A stretch of DNA of 5,861 bases, taken from the NCBI GenBank assembly GCA_964568955.1, contig CAZMSM010000096.1, positions 1 to 5,861 of the forward strand, given 5' to 3'. Source of the DNA: UBA1447 sp964568955 (lineage in GTDB: Bacteria > Bacillota > Clostridia > Oscillospirales > Acutalibacteraceae). Of this stretch, positions 1 to 5,159 are shown in pieces; position 1 is the first letter of the stretch; each line of letters opens with the position of its first letter. Under the pieces are notes generated by a model. It ran no database searches. It saw only the letters and a list, made by a program, of their open reading frames with translations, and was not told the origin of the DNA. A program made the translations under genes and the position numbers.

Positions 1-78
1 AAGGCCACACCGGCTGAAAAACCTGCAAAGGCTGAAGAAAAAGCAGAAAAAGCTGACAAAGCTGAAACAGCAGAATAA
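1..78 (+). CDS. 3' end of an unidentified gene with Ala/Lys/Glu-rich tail (partial)
   Basis: Reading frame 1 is open from the window edge to a TAA stop at 76-78 and gives 25 residues made almost only of Ala, Lys and Glu, with a few Thr, Pro and Asp. The repeating pattern resembles AEK/AKAEE units, a low-complexity, highly charged and probably disordered C-terminal tail. Such tails occur on several clostridial housekeeping proteins (for example some ribosomal proteins and trigger factor), but nothing in these 25 residues identifies which, so no product is assigned. A strong terminator starts 18 bp after the stop, which supports this being a genuine gene end rather than a chance frame. Confidence 0.7.
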   Translation, partial: KATPAEKPAKAEEKAEKADKAETAE

Positions 79-96
79 AATTCTACACAGAAAAAT

Positions 97-140
97 GCCC
101 TTGAAGCGTCAAAAGCGTTTCAAGGGCTTATTTTTAGTTT
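97..140 (+). terminator. Rho-independent terminator, probably bidirectional
   Basis: The arms 97-109 and 115-127 can form a 13-bp stem (11 Watson-Crick or near-terminal pairs plus G-T wobbles near the loop) closed by a CAAAA loop. A T-rich run, TTATTTTTAGTTT, follows at 128-140. This is well placed to end the gene stopping at 78. On the opposite strand the same stem is followed by ATTTTT (91-96), so it could also end the leftward GNAT transcript, whose stop codon is about 95 bp away. Confidence 0.88.
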
Positions 141-220
141 ATTGTTTACATTTCTTTATTTTATTTATTATCCCGTCACCACACGCCCACCCATTTCACA
201 ACCGCAGTTTAGCGCGTATA

Positions 221-652
221 TTATTCGCATAACTCCAAATTCATTTTAACATGTGGTATTCCTTCTTCAAGGAATTCGTCGCCCTCGCTTATAAAGCCCA
301 GCTTTTCGTAAAGGGGAACCACGTAGGCTTGTGAATCCAGGGTCACGCGTTTTGCGTTTTCTCGTTTTGCAATGTCAATCAAGGCTTTACAAATAAGTGT
401 TGCGTAGCCTTTGCCACGTTCGTTTTGCAAAACAGCCACCCGACCGAGTCTTGCAACATGAAGGTGTACATATAATCTGCCGCTACCGACGGGGGCGGCA
501 TCATTGTATAAGATGATATGAAAGCATACCGAGTCAAGCCCATCCATCTCGTTTTCAATAGGGATGTTCTGTTCCTCGACAAAAACTGTTTTCCGTATTT
601 CATAGGAAGCCGAAAAATCTTCATTTGGTTTAATTTCAATAAAGTTTAACAT
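221..652 (-). CDS. GNAT family N-acetyltransferase, YjcF/ElaA-like
   Basis: This 143-residue protein has the usual length for a single-domain GNAT of the ElaA/YjcF type and should be a soluble cytoplasmic acetyl-CoA-dependent acyltransferase. The substrate of this subfamily is not established. Family marks are the N-terminal block R20-x-x-VFVEEQNIP to EMDGLD (residues 20-40), the strand GSGRLY (56-61), and ARLGRVAV (67-74). These run into the acetyl-CoA pyrophosphate loop ERGKGYA (78-84), followed by LDSQAYVVPLYEKLGF (105-120) and the C-terminal GIPHVKM (131-137), all typical of ElaA/YjcF. The ATG at 652 is the only plausible start. GGTGA lies 4 nt upstream and a better AAAAGGAA lies 14 nt upstream, both poorly spaced, so translation may be modest. 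It is transcribed alone, divergently from the MATE operon, from a promoter at 703-731. A role in acetylating a compound also handled by the exporter is possible but unproven. Confidence 0.93.
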   Translation of the reverse strand: MLNFIEIKPNEDFSASYEIRKTVFVEEQNIPIENEMDGLDSVCFHIILYNDAAPVGSGRLYVHLHVARLGRVAVLQNERGKGYATLICKALIDIAKRENAKRVTLDSQAYVVPLYEKLGFISEGDEFLEEGIPHVKMNLELCE

Positions 653-699
653 TAAATCACCGAGCGTTCCTTTTCATTGCTTTCGCATGTTTTTCTTAC

Positions 700-713
700 C
701 ATAGTTTACTATG
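700..713. promoter_or_regulatory. Perfect palindrome over the GNAT -10 box, candidate operator
   Basis: CATAGTTTACTATG has two perfect 6-bp arms (CATAGT/ACTATG) around a 2-bp centre. It covers the leftward -10 box completely and lies about 55 bp upstream of the rightward -35. Its size and AT-rich, two-fold symmetric form suit a dimeric repressor of the MarR, PadR or TetR type, but no regulator gene is in the window. A hairpin role is unlikely because the loop would have only two bases. Confidence 0.45.
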
Positions 714-731
714 TTAGCTTTTAGGTGTCAA
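703..731 (-). promoter_or_regulatory. Sigma-A-type promoter for the GNAT gene
   Basis: Read on the minus strand, a perfect -35 box TTGACA (731-726) is followed by a 17-bp spacer and a -10 box TAAACT (708-703). The predicted transcription start is near 696, giving a leader of about 45 nt before the GNAT ATG. The spacer is ideal and the -35 perfect; the -10 matches the consensus at four of six positions. Confidence 0.7.
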
Positions 732-766
732 GGATACTTCCTTTTGAGGTTTTTTCATCTTGTCCC

Positions 767-795
767 TTGTCTTTTTATCCTAATTGTCTTACAAT
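767..795 (+). promoter_or_regulatory. Sigma-A-type promoter for the MATE-rhamnosidase operon
   Basis: A -35 box TTGTCT (767-772), a 17-bp spacer and a -10 box TACAAT (790-795, five of six consensus bases) are correctly placed. Transcription should start near 802, giving a short leader of about 22 nt that contains the SD of the MATE gene. The leader is too short for a riboswitch or attenuator. Confidence 0.7.
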
Positions 796-823
796 CTTTA
801 TGGAATGCAAAGGGGATTGATTT

Positions 824-2236
824 ATGAAAATCAAGAGCGCTCTGCGACGCCTTTATGCGCCTGAGTATCTGCTCAAGCCGGAAAAATGGGTGGGGGAGAT
901 CCTCCCTGCAAAAGAGGTCTACAAATCACTGTCAAGGGTCGCCTGGCCTGCCACGGTGGAAATGGTGCTTATCAGCTTGATGAACTTTGTGGATACCATC
1001 ATGGTTTCCACCATCGGTGCGTTTGCCATTGCCGCAACGGGCCTTACCACGCAGCCCCGAATGATATTCTTTACATTTTTCTTCGCGCTTAATGCCGGCG
1101 TTACGGCGATTGTCAGCCGCCGTAAGGGCGAGCAAGATGTGGAGGGCGCGAATAAATGCCTTTCACAGGCAATCTTGATTTGTATGGTGTTAAGTGGCGT
1201 GCTTTGCGCCCTCTCTTTTGCTGCGGCAAGGCCGCTTTTGATGTTTGCGGGCGCGCAGACCGATACCATTGAACCCGCTATCATCTACTTTAAAATAACC
1301 ATGGTTGGTATGATGTTCGCGGCTATTGGCATGGTGATTAATGCTGCTCAGCGGGGCGTTGGTAACACCAGAATTTCGATGTGGACCAACTTGATTGCCA
1401 ATGTGGTGAATGTCATGTTTAACTATTTACTCATTAATGGCATTGGACTTTTCCCAAAGCTTGGCGTAAAAGGGGCAGGGATAGCAACCCTTATGGGCAA
1501 CATCGCGAGTTGTTTGATATCCATTTACTCTGTCTCAAAGCCTTTTGAGTTTTTACACATCAAATTAAAAGACTGCTTTAAGTATGACAGGAAAGTTGCA
1601 AAGCTCTTGATAAGAATCAGCTCTTCCGCCGCACTCGAGCAGAGTTTTGTGCGTATCGGTTTTTTTGCTTATACAAAAATTGTCGCGACGCTCGGTACCG
1701 CGGCACTTGCCACCCACCAAATCTGCATGAGTGTTATTAATTTGTCCTACTCGGTTGGGGACGGCCTTGGTATTTCGGCGGCATCCCTTGTCGGGCAGAA
1801 CTTGGGCAGAAGACGCCCGGATGTGGCTATGGTCTATGGCAAAGCCTTGCAACGTGTGGGGTTGCTTGTTTCCATCGGCTTGTTTGTTTTGTTCTCTGCA
1901 GGGGGCAGAATGATTATGGGCATGTTTACGAATGTGCAGGAGATTATTGACATCGGTGAAAAAATCTTGCTGATTGTCGCATTCACAGCGCCCGGTCAAA
2001 TCTCCAATGTGGTCTTTTCCGGTAGTTTACGCGGTGCGGGGGACACAAAATTTGTGGCCTATTCGTCTTTGGTCAGCATTGCGATTATTCGCCCCGTTAT
2101 CAGCTATGTGCTGATTTTTCCGTTAAAGTTTGGGCTTATCGGTGCGTGGTTGGGTTTGTTTATCGACCAACATGTACGCCTTGCTTTTTCATCCTACAGA
2201 TTTAAAAAAGAAAAATGGCAAAAAATAAAACTATAG
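824..2236 (+). CDS. MATE family multidrug/toxic-compound efflux transporter
   Basis: This 470-residue inner-membrane protein has the length and two-lobed build of MATE antiporters (two MatE domains, about 12 hydrophobic segments), which expel organic compounds in exchange for Na+ or H+. The first lobe starts at WPATVEMVLISLMNFVDTIM (residues 41-60). D57 in this first helix is at the place of the conserved cation-coupling Asp of NorM/DinF-type proteins. The signature AQRGVGNTR (175-183) is echoed in the second lobe by GSLRGAGDTK (400-409), showing the internal duplication. Other family blocks are ANVVNVMFNYLLINGIG (192-208) and GDGLGISAASLVGQNLGRRR (312-331). A charged N-terminus of about 35 residues precedes helix 1, as in a common clostridial subgroup. 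The ATG is preceded by AAAGGGG (809-815) at 8 nt. It is first in an operon with the rhamnosidase 10 bp downstream. The substrate cannot be told from sequence; a glycoside or aglycone is suggested only by context. Confidence 0.95.
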   Translation: MKIKSALRRLYAPEYLLKPEKWVGEILPAKEVYKSLSRVAWPATVEMVLISLMNFVDTIMVSTIGAFAIAATGLTTQPRMIFFTFFFALNAGVTAIVSRRKGEQDVEGANKCLSQAILICMVLSGVLCALSFAAARPLLMFAGAQTDTIEPAIIYFKITMVGMMFAAIGMVINAAQRGVGNTRISMWTNLIANVVNVMFNYLLINGIGLFPKLGVKGAGIATLMGNIASCLISIYSVSKPFEFLHIKLKDCFKYDRKVAKLLIRISSSAALEQSFVRIGFFAYTKIVATLGTAALATHQICMSVINLSYSVGDGLGISAASLVGQNLGRRRPDVAMVYGKALQRVGLLVSIGLFVLFSAGGRMIMGMFTNVQEIIDIGEKILLIVAFTAPGQISNVVFSGSLRGAGDTKFVAYSSLVSIAIIRPVISYVLIFPLKFGLIGAWLGLFIDQHVRLAFSSYRFKKEKWQKIKL

Positions 2237-2241
2237 GGGTG
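2235..2241 (+). promoter_or_regulatory. Ribosome binding site of the rhamnosidase, overlapping the MATE stop
   Basis: AGGGGTG begins inside the TAG stop codon of the MATE gene (2234-2236) and ends 5 nt before the rhamnosidase ATG. Ribosomes finishing the exporter therefore clear or re-use this site, so translation of the two genes is probably coupled. This overlap is direct evidence for a shared transcript. Confidence 0.75.
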
Positions 2242-2246
2242 CTATC

Positions 2247-4466
2247 ATGAAAATTATCAATCATGCAAACTGGATTAAGTCGCCGGCAGGGGGCGGCAAA
2301 GATGCGCCGAAAAACACATCTGCTATTGTATGGACGTCGGTTATCAGCGACGTTGCAACAGATGCCGGTCTTGATTTTACCAAAAACTTTGTCTGCAAAG
2401 GCCGTGTGAAGAAAGCACAATTGCAAATTTCGTCGCTTGGGATTTATGAGGCTAAGCTCAACGGCGAGCGCGTGGGCGATTTTATTTTCGCACCGGGCTG
2501 GACATCCGACGAAAAACGCCTGCAATACCAAAGCTATGATGTAACGCACCGGTTGAAGGCAGAAAACAACCTAACCGTCACCCTTGGCAGAGGTTGGCGC
2601 TACCTTGGTAAAAACCCCGAAAAAATAGTCGACGGCTTTAGTAATAAGGACATGGCGTTGATTGCGGCACTAGCGGTGGAATACGAAGACGGGGCGAAGG
2701 AACTTATTCTAACGGATAAAACCTGGCTTGTGACACAAAGTAAAATACGCTACAGCAATCTTTACAATGGGGATATTTTTGATGCAGGTTTTATGCCGGG
2801 TGAACCCGTGCCTGCTTTGGAGATAAACCATACCAAGGAAATCTTAATCCCGCAACAGGGCGAAAAGATAGTGGAAACACAGCGTCTGCCGGCAAAAGAG
2901 CTTATCAAAACACCTGCCGGCGAAACGGTGATTGATTTCGGACAAAATCTAACGGGTTATGTCGAATTTAAAATACAGGGCAAAAAGGGTGACAAGGCCA
3001 CCATACAACATGCCGAGGTGCTCGATAAAGACGGTAATTTTTATACAGAGAACCTGCGCAGTGCCAAGCAGGAAATTATTTTCATCTGCGACGGGGAAGA
3101 GCATACCTATAAGCCGGCGCTGTCCTTCCAAGGCTTCCGTTATATCAAGCTGCTGAATTGGCCGGACACGGTGAACTTGGCAGATTTTACCGCCATCGTT
3201 GTGCATTCCGACATGAAGCGGACAGGCTTCTTTGAATGTTCGGATAAAGGCATCAACCAGCTCTTTAAAAACATTATCTGGGGTCAGCGTGGCAACTTCC
3301 TCGATGTGCCCACAGACTGCCCACAGCGCGATGAACGCCTGGGTTGGACGGGGGACGCGCAAGTGTTTGTACGCACGGCCTCTTATAATTTTGATGTTGA
3401 AAAGTTTTTCGCAAAGTGGCTGGCCGATTTGGCAGCAGACCAGGGTGAAAACGGCAGCGTACCCCATGTCATTCCGGATGTTCTTGACAAGCAGGGTGGC
3501 TCCGCCGCCTGGGGGGACGCATCGATTATTTGCCCGTGGCAGATGTATTTGACTTACGCAAACAAATCAATACTCGAGAGTCAGTTTGACTCCATGAAAA
3601 AGTGGCTGGATTTCATCCAATCAAAATCAAGGAATTTTATTTGGAACAAAGGCGACCATTTTGGCGACTGGCTCAATCTGGAAGAAGAAGTGGGTAACAA
3701 GGGCACGGACAAAAAGCTTATCGCGACCGCATTTGCCGCGTATTCCACATCCCTGTTTGTCAAGATAGGACGAGTGCTCGGCAAGGATATGAGTGCCTAT
3801 GAGTTACTGCGGGACAACACAAAGGCGGCTTTTTGCAAAAAATATATCAAAAAAGGCAAGCTTGCAGGCAACACACAGACGGCCTGTGTATTGGCATTGT
3901 ATTTTGACTTGACAAATGAAAAAGAAAAGACAGCCGCCCAGCTTGAAGCCTTGGTAAGAAAACACGGGCATCTAACCACCGGCTTTGTCGGTGCGCCCTA
4001 CTTACTGCATGTTTTAACGGCAAACGGTTATGTAAAAACCGCCTATGATTTGATGTTTAGAAAAGAATACCCTTCATGGCTCTACCCCATCGGCTTGGGC
4101 GCGACAACTATTTGGGAGCGTTGGAACGGTATTTGGCCCGACGGCACCATGGCGGATAAAGGCATGAACTCCTTCAACCACTATGCCTACGGCGCAGTTG
4201 GGGACTGGATGTACGGCACCATGGCCGGTATCAATACGGATGAAAACGCCCCGGGATTTAAGCATATCATCTTTAAACCGATACCGGATGAGCGCTTAGA
4301 CTTTGTTAAAGCATCCATCATGAGCCGCCACGGCGAAGTCAAAGCCGAATGGCAAAGAGTGGACGGAAAAGTGAAATACACCTTTACCGTGCCGCAAGGG
4401 TGCACGGGGACGGCGACGGTGGATGGAGAGGTTACGGAGCTATCTGCCGGCGTAACTGAGCTTTAA
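2247..4466 (+). CDS. Alpha-L-rhamnosidase, glycoside hydrolase family 78
   Basis: The 739-residue enzyme should hydrolyse terminal alpha-L-rhamnose from glycosides by an inverting mechanism. An N-terminal beta domain (about 48-185) contains GIYEAKLNGERVGD, APGWTSDEKRLQYQSYDVT and the GDIFDA block typical of Bac_rhamnosid_N. A second beta domain (about 215-320) carries DFGQNLTGYVEF and FQGFRYIK. The (alpha/alpha)6 catalytic domain (about 325-660) contains DVPTDCPQRDERLGWTGD (353-370), with D357, E363 (likely general acid) and D370. It also has WGDA (422-425), TIWERWNG (621-628) with E624 (likely general base), and NHYAYG (644-649). A C-terminal beta domain (about 665-739) follows. No signal peptide or membrane segment is seen, so it is predicted intracellular. 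It lacks the extra N-terminal beta module of many 850-1000-residue GH78 enzymes and appears otherwise complete, with no missing key residue. It is coupled to the upstream MATE gene; the stop codon abuts a hairpin repeat. The natural aglycone is unknown. Confidence 0.95.
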   Translation: MKIINHANWIKSPAGGGKDAPKNTSAIVWTSVISDVATDAGLDFTKNFVCKGRVKKAQLQISSLGIYEAKLNGERVGDFIFAPGWTSDEKRLQYQSYDVTHRLKAENNLTVTLGRGWRYLGKNPEKIVDGFSNKDMALIAALAVEYEDGAKELILTDKTWLVTQSKIRYSNLYNGDIFDAGFMPGEPVPALEINHTKEILIPQQGEKIVETQRLPAKELIKTPAGETVIDFGQNLTGYVEFKIQGKKGDKATIQHAEVLDKDGNFYTENLRSAKQEIIFICDGEEHTYKPALSFQGFRYIKLLNWPDTVNLADFTAIVVHSDMKRTGFFECSDKGINQLFKNIIWGQRGNFLDVPTDCPQRDERLGWTGDAQVFVRTASYNFDVEKFFAKWLADLAADQGENGSVPHVIPDVLDKQGGSAAWGDASIICPWQMYLTYANKSILESQFDSMKKWLDFIQSKSRNFIWNKGDHFGDWLNLEEEVGNKGTDKKLIATAFAAYSTSLFVKIGRVLGKDMSAYELLRDNTKAAFCKKYIKKGKLAGNTQTACVLALYFDLTNEKEKTAAQLEALVRKHGHLTTGFVGAPYLLHVLTANGYVKTAYDLMFRKEYPSWLYPIGLGATTIWERWNGIWPDGTMADKGMNSFNHYAYGAVGDWMYGTMAGINTDENAPGFKHIIFKPIPDERLDFVKASIMSRHGEVKAEWQRVDGKVKYTFTVPQGCTGTATVDGEVTELSAGVTEL

Positions 4467-4530
4467 AAGGCTCCTTTTCCAAAGGAGCTGTCGCTCGCAG
4501 GGTGACACAGTCATCTGCGGATGACTGAGG
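4467..4530 (+). repeat. Triple-hairpin intercistronic palindromic repeat element
   Basis: Three stem-loops stand end to end. Hairpin 1 is 4470-4488, GCTCCTTT/AAAGGAGC with a 3-nt loop. Hairpin 2 is 4489-4507, eight pairs including G-T wobbles, with a 3-nt loop. Hairpin 3 is 4508-4527, CAGTCATC/GATGACTG with a 4-nt loop. The framework GGAGCTGTC...GACTGAGG recalls a dispersed repeat I know from intergenic regions of Clostridia; the structure is seen directly, the family assignment is from memory. No T-run follows any hairpin, so it is not a standard terminator. It may mark an mRNA processing or stability point between the rhamnosidase and the DUF386 gene. Confidence 0.75.
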
Positions 4531-4572
4531 AATAAATCTCGTCACACTATTAAATTTACAGGAGGAACAAAA

Positions 4573-5028
4573 ATGGTCATTGATAGAATTGAAAATCTTA
4601 ACTTGTATGAGCCGTTGTTGGATTGCTTGCCAAAGGTTCAGAAGTTTCTGGCAAGTTTTGAAAAAAATCCCTGTGCGGATGGACGGTATGAGCTGGACGG
4701 TGAAAAGCTGTTTGCACTCGTACAACAGTTTCAGACAAAGCCGGCCGAGGGTAGGTTGCCGGAAGCGCACAGAAAATATATCGATTTGCAGGTTGTCATA
4801 AGCGGTGACGAAAACATCGGCTGGGCACCGCTCATGACACTCAAGCAAGAGACCGAGGAGTTTTCCAAAGGCGGGGATATTGGCTTTTACAGTGGCGATA
4901 TTCAAATATGGGTAACACTCAAAGCCGGCCATTTTGCGCTCCTCTACCCGGAAGACGCCCACCTGCCATGCGCGCAAGTTCACGGCCCAAGCGACGTGTG
5001 TAAAGTTGTTTTCAAGATTTTGATGTAA
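4573..5028 (+). CDS. YhcH/YjgK/YiaL (DUF386) family cupin-like protein, possible sugar anomerase
   Basis: This 151-residue soluble protein matches the usual length and order of the YhcH/YjgK/YiaL (DUF386) family, a beta-sandwich fold with a metal site. Motifs are EAHRKYIDLQVVISGDENIGWA (64-85, written in part) and the C-terminal GHFALLYPEDAHLP (119-132). E64, H66, D71 and H130 are candidate metal ligands. A family member, NanQ (YhcH), speeds anomer conversion of sialic acid, while others (TabA, EbgC, YiaL) lie in sugar operons or affect biofilm. Placement after a GH78 gene suggests that this one may mutarotate released L-rhamnose, a job done elsewhere by the unrelated RhaM/YiiL family; this is inference. 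It has the best ribosome binding site of the window, AGGAGG (4560-4565) 7 nt before the ATG. No convincing promoter of its own is seen in the 106-bp gap, so it is probably read through from the rhamnosidase. Confidence 0.92.
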   Translation: MVIDRIENLNLYEPLLDCLPKVQKFLASFEKNPCADGRYELDGEKLFALVQQFQTKPAEGRLPEAHRKYIDLQVVISGDENIGWAPLMTLKQETEEFSKGGDIGFYSGDIQIWVTLKAGHFALLYPEDAHLPCAQVHGPSDVCKVVFKILM

Positions 5029-5060
5029 TCGGTTACGATGAATCCAGCCCAGTCCAATGT

Positions 5061-5084
5061 AGGGCAAGGGCTCTGCTCTTGCCG
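5061..5084 (+). repeat. REP-like hairpin downstream of the DUF386 gene
   Basis: GGCAAGGGC (5063-5071) and GCTCTTGCC (5075-5083) form a 9-bp stem with one G-T pair and a TCT loop. Flanks GTAG on the left and GCTCCCCC on the right resemble another short palindromic repeat that I recall from Clostridia. An alternative pairing, CAAGGG (5065-5070) with CCCTTG (5089-5094), is possible. No T-run follows directly, so by itself it is a weak terminator. Confidence 0.5.
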
Positions 5085-5100
5085 CTCCCCCTTGTTTCCT

Positions 5101-5150
5101 CAAATCAAAAATCAGGCAGCACCCAAAAACGGTGCTGCCTGAAAACTTTT
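5101..5150 (-). terminator. Strong intrinsic terminator between convergent genes
   Basis: TCAGGCAGCACC (5112-5123) and GGTGCTGCCTGA (5131-5142) form a perfect 12-bp stem around a 7-nt loop. On the minus strand it is followed at once by TTTTTGATTTG (5111-5101), making a classical terminator 18 bp past the stop of the Gfo/Idh gene. On the plus strand AAAACTTTTCTG follows, a delayed and weaker T-run, so it may also end the operon reading rightward. Confidence 0.9.
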
Positions 5151-5159
5151 CTGCTTTGT

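Noticed and set aside
919..1284. 121-codon minus-strand frame inside the MATE gene
   Set aside because: Shadow of the first MATE lobe with no independent support.
1565..1999. 144-codon minus-strand frame inside the MATE gene
   Set aside because: Antisense to the second MATE lobe; the protein is low in order, rich in His/Asn/Arg, as expected from the reverse of hydrophobic codons.
2949..3467. 172-codon open frame on the minus strand inside the rhamnosidase
   Set aside because: Antisense to conserved GH78 catalytic motifs; Cys/His-rich translation without family features; no promoter or RBS case.
4142..4224. Direct repeat ACGGCACCATGGC (two copies about 70 bp apart)
   Set aside because: Both copies encode G-T-M-A inside conserved GH78 sequence; a short coincidence of codon use, not a repeat element.
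4470..4488. Hairpin after the rhamnosidase as an intrinsic terminator
   Set aside because: The stem is good but is followed by TGTCGCTC rather than a T-run, and DUF386 downstream lacks a clear promoter.
4531..4572. Separate promoter for the DUF386 gene
   Set aside because: TATTAA near 4549 could be a -10 box, but no -35 box stands at a fitting distance.
4432..5103. 223-codon open frame on the minus strand
   Set aside because: It lies antisense to the well-supported DUF386 gene and through the hairpin repeat, has no recognisable motif, and its composition fits a shadow frame.
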